Positions 56,732 to 64,000 of a DNA stretch of 64,000 nt are shown here, piece by piece; the first letter of the stretch is position 1; every line of letters begins with the position of its first letter. The notes under the pieces are model-generated. The model ran no database searches, was not told the DNA's origin, and saw nothing but the letters and a program-made list of their open reading frames with translations. The stretch is from Brevibacterium sp. S22 (GTDB taxonomy: Bacteria > Actinomycetota > Actinomycetes > Actinomycetales > Brevibacteriaceae). The DNA lies in the NCBI RefSeq assembly GCF_004745485.1, contig NZ_RHFG01000012.1:1-64000 (forward strand), in the 5' to 3' direction. The translations under genes were made by a program, and so were the position numbers.

Positions 56732-57795
56732 AGTTCTTCTAAACGGAGTTGGGTCAGCGGTGGAGCAGAAGTCGACTGGTCAAAAGGCTGATGGAGTTCA
56801 CCACCAACCGAAGAGCGCCCAAACGATGAGTGGACCAACGACGACTGATATCAGACCATAGGCGAGCAGCTGTTTAAAGAGCCGTGGTCTCACTTCTTCT
56901 TGCGCCGATCCGAGAATGAGGCCACCGGTGATTCCTAAAGGATTGATATCGACGACAACAGAGGACAACGCGATAGCGAGAATTGCGCCGATCGGTGAGA
57001 TTCCGGCTTCGACGACGCTCGGGATGAGCGGCATCGCAGTCACGAAGACGGCGATCGAACTTGCAGCGAACGAGGTGACTCCCGCGATGTAGCACAGGAG
57101 AAGCAACGTGATCATCGGCGAACCTTCGACGGTAAGCAACTGACTGATCCGCTCGAAGGCACCGAGGTCTTGCATCACGCCTATATATGTCAGCAATCCT
57201 CCAATCAGGAGGATAACTTCCCAGGGTATTTTCGCTACGGCTTCCGATGGCTCCATCCGCAATACTAGTAGTTGCAGGCAGGACACGGTGGCTCCCAGCA
57301 AACCGATGTTCGCATCGAAGCCCACAGCGAAAACGAGTACGAGAGCGATTCCACCGAGGGTGACGACGAGATCTCTCGTGCGAGGGGTCGTTCTTACAGC
57401 GGTGGCCACTCCGTACCCGGTGGACTCAGGTGAAACGACCGGCTGGTCGATTCGGCCCTTGGGGAGCAGTCCGCGTGCGCGTGAGAACGCCAACGCTCCC
57501 AAGCATACGAGTACACCCGCAAGGATCGACCCTGCCAGGAGAGTGATCGGCATATTGGACGGGACTGTCAGATGCGATGCTACAGATTGCTGTTTAGCAG
57601 CGATGCCGAATACGGCCAGCGGAGACAACAGTCCGCTGAGGATTCCCATGATTCCGAGGACAGCCATCATTAGTGGTGGCAGCGCGTAGCGGGCGGACAG
57701 ACCTAAGGCGATTGGAGCTACGATGGCGGTGGCTGCTGCAGGCAACGTGCCGAAGGCAGTGAGGAGAGCGCCGGCGAAGAACGGCACTAGCGCCA

Positions 57796-57799
57796 CTAA
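57796..57799. repeat. Target site duplication, left copy
   Basis: CTAA at 57796-57799 directly flanks the left end of the element; the same CTAA is at 59489-59492 on the right. Confidence 0.85.
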
Positions 57800-57850
57800 C
57801 CTCGAGATTTCATGATTAGGATCGACCGGATGGTGGACTGACAGAAGAAA

Positions 57851-57914
57851 AGTGCTCCTGACCAGGGATAATGGTGTTTGCGAAGACATCAATATTCTCT
57901 GGAAAAGGAGCACT
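57851..57914 (+). promoter_or_regulatory. Fold-back hairpin hiding the transposase ribosome site
   Basis: AGTGCTCCT at 57851-57859 pairs with AGGAGCACT at 57906-57914. The right arm contains most of the AAGGAG Shine-Dalgarno of the transposase gene. A -10-like GATAAT (57867-57872) lies in the loop, so a transcript begun there would lack the left arm. Confidence 0.6.
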
Positions 57915-57920
57915 CTCAGA

Positions 57921-59318
57921 GTGAAGCCTACCCGCACCTACCCTCGCTTGCACATCGATGCCGCGCCCAGCAACGCCCTCGGGCAAGCCGGAGGCATGCT
58001 GCTCACCGAAACCGTGCACACCAGCGGGCTCGGCCATCACCTGAAGCAGGCTCTGGCGGCATGGAAGAGGCCCTTCTCCATTCACGACCCAGCCAAGATC
58101 CTCACCGATATCGCGATCACCCTCGCTCTCGGCGGCGACGCTCTTTCCGATAGCTCCGTCCTCCGCGACGAACCCGACCTCTACGGTCCAGTGGCATCGA
58201 ACCCGACGATCACCCGCCTCATCCGCACCCTCGCCGACGACGCCGACCAAACCTTGGCCGCCATCAACACCGCTCGGGCAGCCGCCCGCGCCCACGTGTG
58301 GGAACTCGCCGGAGCTCACGCACCCAACCACGACACAGATGCTCGAACTCCGCTGATCGTCGATATCGATGCCACCCTCGTCACCTCCCACAGTGAAAAA
58401 GAGCACGCGTCACCGACCTACAAGAAGGGGTTCGGGTTCCACCCCCTGCTGGCGTTCATCGACCACGGAAGGCCAGGCTGCGGCGAACCTGCCGCCGGAC
58501 TGCTGCGTCCCGGCAATGCCGGATCGAACACCGCCACCGACCACATCGGACTGGTCAAAGACGTTCTCGCTGGCCTGCCCGGCGGGAAGACTCGTCCGGG
58601 TAAGAATGTGCTCATCCGCACCGACACCGCTGGCGGCACCCATGACTTCCTGAACTTCCTCACCCGGAGGCGCCTGTCCTATTCGGTCGGGTTCATGCTG
58701 CCGACGACGATGCCTATTCTCTACCGCAAACTCACGAAGCTGAAAGCGTGGGAACCCGCCTACGACACCAGCGGCGACCCCCGCGACGGGGCCGACGTCG
58801 CCGAACTCACCGGAGTCCTCGACCCGGGCGACTGGCCGGCAGGGATGCGAGTCATCGTCCGTCGTGAACGCCCACATCCAGGCGCTCAACTGCGTTTTGA
58901 TGATGTCGACGGATACCGTCTGACGGCATTCGCGACGAACACAGTCGGCGGACAGCTGGCTGACCTGGAAGTTCGCCACCGGTCGCGGGCCAGGTGCGAG
59001 GATCGGATCCGGATCGCCAAAGACACCGGGTTGGCCAACTTCCCACTCAAGGGGTTCGACCAAAACCGAATCTGGTTGGCCATCATCGCTCTTGCCGGGG
59101 ATCTCCAGGCCTGGAGTGGGCTATTGGCCTTCGCCGATGATGAGATTCGACGGTGGGAGCCGAAGCGACTGCGCATGCACATCTACACGATCCCGGCCAC
59201 GATCGCCAGAACGGCTCGCCGGGTGGTGGTGCACATGAAGAACACTGCCCGCTTTGCTCAAGACATCGTCGCCGGCCTCAACCGACTGCGCGCTCTACCA
59301 GGACCCGAACCCGGATGA
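57921..59318 (+). CDS. IS1380-family transposase
   Basis: A 465-residue DDE transposase from GTG 57921. The family block IVDIDATLVTSHSEKEHASPTYKKGFGFHPLLAF contains the first Asp (about residue 148); a later IRTDTAGGTHDF supplies the second, and RCEDRIRIAKDTGLANFP carries the C-terminal Glu region. The gene is uninterrupted, so the element may still be active. The frame extends back to 57852, but only the later start has an AAAGGAG ribosome site. Confidence 0.93.
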   Translation: MKPTRTYPRLHIDAAPSNALGQAGGMLLTETVHTSGLGHHLKQALAAWKRPFSIHDPAKILTDIAITLALGGDALSDSSVLRDEPDLYGPVASNPTITRLIRTLADDADQTLAAINTARAAARAHVWELAGAHAPNHDTDARTPLIVDIDATLVTSHSEKEHASPTYKKGFGFHPLLAFIDHGRPGCGEPAAGLLRPGNAGSNTATDHIGLVKDVLAGLPGGKTRPGKNVLIRTDTAGGTHDFLNFLTRRRLSYSVGFMLPTTMPILYRKLTKLKAWEPAYDTSGDPRDGADVAELTGVLDPGDWPAGMRVIVRRERPHPGAQLRFDDVDGYRLTAFATNTVGGQLADLEVRHRSRARCEDRIRIAKDTGLANFPLKGFDQNRIWLAIIALAGDLQAWSGLLAFADDEIRRWEPKRLRMHIYTIPATIARTARRVVVHMKNTARFAQDIVAGLNRLRALPGPEPG

Positions 59319-59488
59319 CGAGAACGTGTCCGTGTTCGTTCGAGTCGAGGAAACCAATTGGGGTCGGAGTCCCCGCCGAACCGTGGCGACACACGGTGGT
59401 CGCGTCATACCCGAGTGACAAAATCAGAAACGAATGCGCTCCGCAGCGCGAGAATCACGGGCACGAGCCACACCGTGAAAAATCGAGG

Positions 59489-59492
59489 CTAA
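59489..59492. repeat. Target site duplication, right copy
   Basis: CTAA repeats the left flank at 57796-57799. Confidence 0.85.
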
Positions 59493-59778
59493 CGTCGCAT
59501 TGCTGCGAACCAGACGCAGAATGCCGTCAAGCATCCAATCGAGTGTTCCATTGAGGTGGGCAACTCCAAAGAGTGCAGTCACCCCGACGATCATGATGAA
59601 GAAGTCACCTGGAAAAGCCTCGATGACCTTCTCCACGTCGATGCCGGCCAATACACTGACACCGAACGCCGCGGCGAATGCGCCCAACCCCAAATTGAAC
59701 CCTTTGAGGGCGGTACCAGCAAACAGCAGAATGAGGACAAGAATTGAGATGTCTGCGAGAGTCATCGTCAGGCTCCCC

Positions 59779-60963
59779 TCAGATTACGTTTCGTGAACGG
59801 AGATCGGCGATATCGTCAGTGTCGAGACCGCCAAGCTCTTCGAAAACCGCATCGGTGTTCTCTCCCAGCATTGGGGGAGGCCCGCCGAGAGTGCTCGAAA
59901 ATCCAGAGAACCGACCTGCCGGTGCCTGCACCAAGCGCGTACCGCCAACTCCATCGTCGACTTCGACGATCGAACCACGCGCTCTGATATGTGGATCGTT
60001 GCACACTTGCTCAGCAGAATTGATCGGACCTGCGGCTACCCGCGCCTTCGAAAGCTTCTCCAGGAGCTCCTCGCTGTCGTGAGCCCGAACGAAGTCTGCT
60101 ACTCGGGCTTCGACTTCGTCACGATGTTCGAGCCGGCTCGACAGCGAGCCGTAGTCTTTCAGCTCCGGTTCTTCCATAACATCCACTAGTCGTTCCCACA
60201 TGCGTTCTGTGGAGGCCGGAAGTGCTATCCACTCGGAATCCCGTGTCTGATACATACTATTGGGACTGATGTGCGGATTCTTGTTCCCCTGCCTCTCTAC
60301 GCTGGCACCGGTCACCCCATAGTCGGTGACGAAGTCTTCCATCATTCTTAGAAGTGGTTCATATAATGGAATGTCTGCGAGTTGAGGTTCGCCGGTGAGA
60401 TCCCGTTGACGCAACGCGAGGAGTGCGGCGAACGCCGCATATATCCCAGTCACTCCATCCGCTACTGGGTAGCCTGCAAACATCGGTGGTCCATCTGAGT
60501 CTCCCGTGCGGTAGGTGAGTCCAGCATATCCCTCCGCTACGCGTGCGAATCCGGGCCTATGGGCGTAGGGGCCGGAGCGGCCGAATGCGCTGATATGAAC
60601 CATGACGAGGTCGCTCTTGTGCTTCACCAGATCTTCAAAGTCGATGCGAAATCTCTTGAGCGTGGCAGGACGAAAGTTCGTCACGACAACATCAGCTTTT
60701 TCTGCCAACCGTCCGACCAGGTTAGGCGCTTCGTCGTGACGAAGATCGAGCGTGACGCTCTTCTTGTTGCGGCCATGCATCGCCCAGGCTGCCGACAGAT
60801 CGCGGATCAGGGGCGGGTAATGCCGCGCAGGATCTCCGTAGCCAGGCTGCTCGATCTTGATGACATCTGCACCGAAGTCTCCCAGCAGTGACGCTGTGAG
60901 CGGGCCTGCAATGATTGTCGATAGGTCGAGAACACGCACGCTCGACAGTGGCTGATCTGGCAT
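59779..60963 (-). CDS. Family III CoA-transferase (CaiB/BaiF)
   Basis: A 394-residue CoA-transferase from ATG 60963 with AAGGA upstream. Landmarks are VRVLDLSTIIAGPLTASLLGDFGADVIKIEQPGYGDPAR, the GRNKKSVTLDLR segment, ISAFGRSGPYAHRPGF and a C-terminal DPHIRARGSIVEVDD with MLGENTDAVFEELG. Such enzymes move CoA between carboxylates, for example oxalate, carnitine or dicarboxylates. It is the first gene of an operon whose carrier is broken by the IS, and it faces a LysR gene. The open frame to 61335 is not coding. Confidence 0.9.
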   Translation of the reverse strand: MPDQPLSSVRVLDLSTIIAGPLTASLLGDFGADVIKIEQPGYGDPARHYPPLIRDLSAAWAMHGRNKKSVTLDLRHDEAPNLVGRLAEKADVVVTNFRPATLKRFRIDFEDLVKHKSDLVMVHISAFGRSGPYAHRPGFARVAEGYAGLTYRTGDSDGPPMFAGYPVADGVTGIYAAFAALLALRQRDLTGEPQLADIPLYEPLLRMMEDFVTDYGVTGASVERQGNKNPHISPNSMYQTRDSEWIALPASTERMWERLVDVMEEPELKDYGSLSSRLEHRDEVEARVADFVRAHDSEELLEKLSKARVAAGPINSAEQVCNDPHIRARGSIVEVDDGVGGTRLVQAPAGRFSGFSSTLGGPPPMLGENTDAVFEELGGLDTDDIADLRSRNVI

Positions 60964-61087
60964 AAGTGTTTTCCTTCCACACCGTTGTGAGGTCATTTCA
61001 GCGAACATTCGCCACATCACAGTTTCGACTCTGTGGACCCAGCCGGGAAGAAGTGCACACTTCGAGGGGGAGATAGGTAAAACCTTT

Positions 61088-61100
61088 ATAGTTGGTCTAT
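61088..61100. promoter_or_regulatory. Possible LysR-type palindrome
   Basis: ATAG, 5-nt spacer, CTAT in the CoA-transferase/lysR promoter; it overlaps the lysR start codon, so autorepression is conceivable. The arms are only four bases. Confidence 0.3.
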
Positions 61101-61983
61101 GAGAGTCCAACGTACGCGCTATTTTCTTGCTGCAGTCGACACCGGGTCGTTTCGTGCGGCGGCATCCCAGTGCGAAATCAGCCAGCCGGCTCTGCGCGAG
61201 CAAGTCACTCTTCTCGAAGAAGAACTCAACGTTGTCCTCCTTGTCCGGAGTCGGTTCGGTGTGCATCCGACGGCAGCTGCGGAAAGCCTCATCCCCTATT
61301 TCACCCGACTGATCGCCGCCGAAGAAGCAGTCCATCGGATGGCTGCAGAACTGAGCGATGTCTATCGAGGGCGTGTCACAATTGGTTCGATCGCCACCTT
61401 GGCTGAGGCACTGCTAGCTCCAGTCACATCGCGGCTCCTGTCCCAGCACCCGAAATTGCGATTCGAGATCTCGGAAACGAGTTCAACTGAGATTGAGACT
61501 GCTGTCCTTGCAGGAGATTTTGACATCGGGGTGATCACGTCGCCACGGACTCGCGCGATCGGTGGGGTCACTCGCACTCGAATTGCGAGCGCGAGTCTGG
61601 GAATCCTCGTTCCCGATCACCACGTTCTCGCCGAGCGTCGGACGGTCGAATGGCAGGATCTGGAAATGTGGCCAATCGTCACGATGCGGCCGGGGACCGT
61701 AGTCGGGCAAGAGGTTGCCGATCGACTCCCCAGCGCTGAAGTAGTCGTCAGAGCTGCATCCGGACGAACTGTGAAAGTCATGGTGCAGAAAGGTGCCGGA
61801 GTAGGTGTATTGGCGGCAGTTGATCTTCCTGGCCTCGACACGTCACTGCGATGGATTCCGCTTTTGGATACCCCTCCGCTTGAGATCTGCCTCGTGCATC
61901 GAAGCGACAGTCAGCCGTCTGCTTCCGCCCTCATCGTCCGGCGATTCCTTGAAGAGCAGAGTCTCGCCCTCTTTGCTTCCTGA
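61099..61983 (+). CDS. LysR family regulator
   Basis: A 294-residue regulator with an N-terminal winged helix (YFLAAVDTGSFRAAASQCEISQPALREQVTLLEEELNVVLLVR, about residues 7-50) and a periplasmic-binding-like effector domain from about residue 90. It is divergent from the CoA-transferase gene and presumably controls that operon in response to its carboxylate substrate. Confidence 0.9.
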   Translation: MRVQRTRYFLAAVDTGSFRAAASQCEISQPALREQVTLLEEELNVVLLVRSRFGVHPTAAAESLIPYFTRLIAAEEAVHRMAAELSDVYRGRVTIGSIATLAEALLAPVTSRLLSQHPKLRFEISETSSTEIETAVLAGDFDIGVITSPRTRAIGGVTRTRIASASLGILVPDHHVLAERRTVEWQDLEMWPIVTMRPGTVVGQEVADRLPSAEVVVRAASGRTVKVMVQKGAGVGVLAAVDLPGLDTSLRWIPLLDTPPLEICLVHRSDSQPSASALIVRRFLEEQSLALFAS

Positions 61984-61993
61984 CCGTTCGAGC

Positions 61994-62701
61994 TCACACG
62001 GTTGTCAGCGCTTCCGCCATCATCCACTCGACGATCGCGGCCACATGCGCATCGACCGAGTCGACGGCGGGCAGGGGAGCGGTCTCCGGTGGGACCAGGA
62101 GGCCGATCTCCGTGCACGACAAAGCGACCGCGTCCGCGCCGCGCGCCTTGAGATCGTTCATGATCTCGACGTACCGCTCACGCGAAGCATCGGTGAAGAA
62201 GCCCTGGGTGAGCTCGTCGAAGATGATCTGATCGACCTCGACGCATGTCTCCTCGTCCGGAACTAGCGTATGGATACCCTGCGCCTCTAGGCGGTCGGTG
62301 TAGAAGCCGTCGAGCATCGTCCACTTCGTGCCGAGTACCGCCAGAGTCGAATACCCATGACGCTTCGCCATCGTCGCGATCGCATCGACGATGTGAATGA
62401 GTGGGGCTTCGACCGTAGTCTCAATCGCTGGTGCACACTTATGCATGAGGTTCGTCGCGATCGCCACCGCCTCCGCGCCTCCGTCAATCAGACGCTGCGC
62501 CGTCGCCGACAGTGCCGTGTCAGCCCCTGCCCAATCCTCCGCGAGCTGCAACTCCCTAATGTCGGCAAAGTCCGTGGAATCGAGGAGGATGCGCGCCGAA
62601 TGATGGCCGCCGAGCTGCCTCGCCACCGCATCGTTGATCTTCGTGTAGTACTCGATGCTCGAATGCCAGCTCATGCCACCCAGCAGACCGATCCTGCGCA
62701 T
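61994..62701 (-). CDS. Asp/Glu racemase family protein, YgeA-like, lacking the first catalytic Cys
   Basis: A 235-residue protein from ATG 62701 with AGGAG 8 nt upstream. It follows E. coli YgeA closely: IGLLGGMSWHSSIEYY, the TNLMHK block and SCTEIGLLVPPE. The second catalytic Cys is present (Cys196), but the first, Cys in the YgeA block CTNTMHK, is Ala82 (IATNLMHK); a Cys occurs seven residues later. A two-base racemase mechanism would be impaired, so a decarboxylase, isomerase or one-base role is possible. The open frame upstream to 63211 runs antisense through the next gene and is not coding. Confidence 0.85.
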   Translation of the reverse strand: MRRIGLLGGMSWHSSIEYYTKINDAVARQLGGHHSARILLDSTDFADIRELQLAEDWAGADTALSATAQRLIDGGAEAVAIATNLMHKCAPAIETTVEAPLIHIVDAIATMAKRHGYSTLAVLGTKWTMLDGFYTDRLEAQGIHTLVPDEETCVEVDQIIFDELTQGFFTDASRERYVEIMNDLKARGADAVALSCTEIGLLVPPETAPLPAVDSVDAHVAAIVEWMMAEALTTV

Positions 62702-62822
62702 ACTCTCACTCCTCATTCCGCCGACTTCCTCGACGTCCAAACCTGTCCTTGACCTCCAGTCTGACCCGATCCGACAATGCTCGGTAGACCCAGTTCTCTC
62801 TGCATTGGCATAAGCTGGGCTT

Positions 62823-63791
62823 ATGTCCAATGTGTTCGAGCACGCCCTCGACCTCGGCGAGCCTAAACGCTTGCTTATCTTCGGTGCCATCGCCGAATCC
62901 GGTAGCATTGGCGCCGCCGCCCGCGAACTCGGCTGGTCCCAGCCGGCTCTCTCCCAACACATGAACGCGTTGGAAAAGGACCTCGGCGTCATCCTCTTCG
63001 ACCGCACCCCACGCGGAATCCGACTGACCACTGCCGGCCAACTCGCTCGCATCCGTGCCAGCGAGATAGCCGCCTCGGTGACGGGACTGCGCGGCGACCT
63101 CGCGAAAGCCTTCGGCCTCGGCGGACGCAATGTCCGGCTCGCCGGATTCCCCAGCTTCGTCATCGGACCTTTGGCCGCAGCTCTCGGCAGGCTCGAAGCC
63201 AACGCCGGCACAGGAACCGAAACCCCACAACACCACTCCTACGAAGTCGCCGAGGCAGAACCACCCGAAGCCATCACGATGCTCGAGAGCGGCAACATCG
63301 ACATCGCGTTCCTCTTCCACCACGAAGACGAAGCACCACCTGAACTTTCCGGCCACACCACCGTCGACCTCGGCGCCGACCACCTCGACCTCCTCGTCCC
63401 CGAACGCTGGAACCGAGCCGGACAGATCCAACACCTGAACGACGTCGCCGACCTGCCGTGGATCATGGGCTGCGTGCGCTGCCGCTCAACCGCCGAACGC
63501 CTCTGTCGCAATGCCGGCTTCGAACCGCGCACCCGCCACATCACCGACAACCCCGGCGCCATCCAATCACTCGTCTCCAACGGGCTCGGCGTCGCCCTAT
63601 TGCCTCGCAGCGCCCGGCGCTACAACCGCGTGGCCGGCATCGACCCGATCGCCGTGGACGAAGCCGGTGCCCGCCGAGTCACCGCCATGATCCCCGACGG
63701 CCTGGCCGACGCCTCCGAGGTCGGCGACCTCCTCGACGCGCTGCGAGCGGTGGAAGTCACAGCCAACTCCACCGGGCGACGGCTACAGTGA
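62823..63791 (+). CDS. LysR family regulator
   Basis: A 322-residue regulator with the LysR winged helix (FGAIAESGSIGAAARELGWSQPALSQHMNALEKDLGVILFDRTPRGIRLTTAG, about residues 19-70) and an effector domain. It faces the racemase-like gene across about 120 bp, and the DctQ gene follows 6 bp after its stop, so it may control both. Confidence 0.9.
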   Translation: MSNVFEHALDLGEPKRLLIFGAIAESGSIGAAARELGWSQPALSQHMNALEKDLGVILFDRTPRGIRLTTAGQLARIRASEIAASVTGLRGDLAKAFGLGGRNVRLAGFPSFVIGPLAAALGRLEANAGTGTETPQHHSYEVAEAEPPEAITMLESGNIDIAFLFHHEDEAPPELSGHTTVDLGADHLDLLVPERWNRAGQIQHLNDVADLPWIMGCVRCRSTAERLCRNAGFEPRTRHITDNPGAIQSLVSNGLGVALLPRSARRYNRVAGIDPIAVDEAGARRVTAMIPDGLADASEVGDLLDALRAVEVTANSTGRRLQ

Positions 63792-63797
63792 CTCGTG

Positions 63798-64000
63798 ATG
63801 CTCACGTTCACGAAGGTCCTCGAAAAGTGCCTGACGGTCACCACCGCCGCGGCGATCATCATCATGATGCTCCACATCGTCCTTCACGCCCTGACCCGGT
63901 CACTCTTCGACGCACCGATCTACGGCACCAACGAGATCGTCGAATACTGGTATCTGCCCATCGTCGCTCTGCTCGGGATCCCGGCGGCTCAGCTGCAGAA
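63798..64000 (+). CDS. TRAP transporter small permease DctQ, N-terminal part (cut by window edge)
   Basis: The frame from ATG 63798 (or GTG 63795) is open to the window end, giving 67 residues. It has a hydrophobic first helix (LTVTTAAAIIIMMLHIVLHAL) and then TNEIVEYWYLPIVALLGIPAA, the typical DctQ second-helix region. DctQ pairs with a DctM permease and a DctP binding protein, probably encoded beyond the window. Confidence 0.85.
   Translation, partial: MLTFTKVLEKCLTVTTAAAIIIMMLHIVLHALTRSLFDAPIYGTNEIVEYWYLPIVALLGIPAAQLQ

Larger units (their letters stand above)
57800..59488 (+). mobile_element. Complete IS1380-family insertion sequence (1689 bp)
   Basis: The ends form imperfect inverted repeats: CCTCGAGATTTCATG on the left and CCTCGATTTTTCACG read inward from the right (12 of 15 identical). 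A 4-bp CTAA duplication flanks them. The element carries one transposase gene in the + direction. It sits inside a carrier gene whose reading frame is restored on excision, so the boundaries are exact. Confidence 0.92.
56798..59765 (-). pseudogene. MatC-like dicarboxylate carrier gene split by an IS1380-family element
   Basis: The 5' part (59765 down to 59489) encodes a MatC_N-like start, MTLADISILVLILLFAGTALKG to RLVRSNATL. The 3' part (57799 down to 56798) encodes the remaining helices, beginning VALVPFFAGALLTAFG and ending VWALFGWW. Removing the element and one TSD copy rejoins them in frame as a 424-residue carrier, the normal family size with about 11 helices. MatC-type proteins import malonate or other C3-C5 dicarboxylates. 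It lies 13 bp after the CoA-transferase gene in the same direction, so importer and CoA-activating enzyme formed an operon. As it stands the carrier cannot be made whole. Confidence 0.9.

Noticed and set aside
61336-62000. Extra-long reading frames upstream of the CoA-transferase and racemase starts
   Set aside because: Both run antisense into LysR genes; the internal ATGs with ribosome sites give normal family lengths.

Overview
The window is high-GC DNA from an actinobacterium, most likely a Micrococcales species close to Brevibacterium. This rests on gene order (ftsK-pgsA-cinA-clgR-DUF3046-recA-recX-miaB-miaA-dapF, then hflX-dinG-lexA, hisCBHA, infC-rpmI-rplT and pheST), on GAAC-N4-GTTC LexA boxes and on a PriA-type HisA. 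The genus is an inference from style and synteny. No rRNA, tRNA or CRISPR array was found.

Region 1 (1-31.5 kb) is mostly core chromosome. It opens with the tail of an IS30-family transposase just before ftsK. It continues through membrane lipid synthesis (pgsA), the Clp regulator gene clgR, recombination and SOS genes (recA, recX, lexA, a LysM division-suppressor candidate), tRNA modification (miaB, miaA), lysine synthesis (dapF), ribosome and DNA maintenance (hflX, dinG) and part of the histidine pathway. An M20 hydrolase/AbgT transporter pair and a TetR/NAD-dependent epimerase pair precede the infC-rpmI-rplT operon. That operon has a leader hairpin, and infC starts on a rare ATC codon.

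Region 2 (31.5-41.1 kb) is an accessory catabolic island made of two divergent modules, each with its own IclR regulator. Module A has an Ldh-family dehydrogenase, a tiny membrane protein, a TRAP-type large permease and an unusual dehydrogenase-RraA aldolase fusion. Module B has an amidohydrolase (lactonase type) and an ACS-type MFS carrier. A polysaccharide-deacetylase-fold hydrolase follows. The substrate is unknown; uptake, lactone opening, oxidation and aldol cleavage of an organic or sugar acid would fit.

Region 3 (41.1-52.5 kb) returns to common genes: a TPP enzyme of the acetolactate synthase type, pheST, a short-chain dehydrogenase, a DUF4190/DUF4352-like membrane protein, and fused pabAB with pabC for p-aminobenzoate synthesis.

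Region 4 (52.5-64 kb) is accessory. A nitrilase, a GntR regulator, an MHS-family carrier and a DUF2848 hydrolase share an 8-5-8 operator. Next, a family III CoA-transferase and a MatC-like dicarboxylate carrier lie opposite a LysR gene; the carrier is split by a complete IS1380-family element (57800-59488) with a 4-bp target duplication, and removing the element restores the reading frame exactly. The window ends with a YgeA-like racemase homologue lacking its first catalytic cysteine, another LysR gene and the start of a TRAP DctQ subunit.
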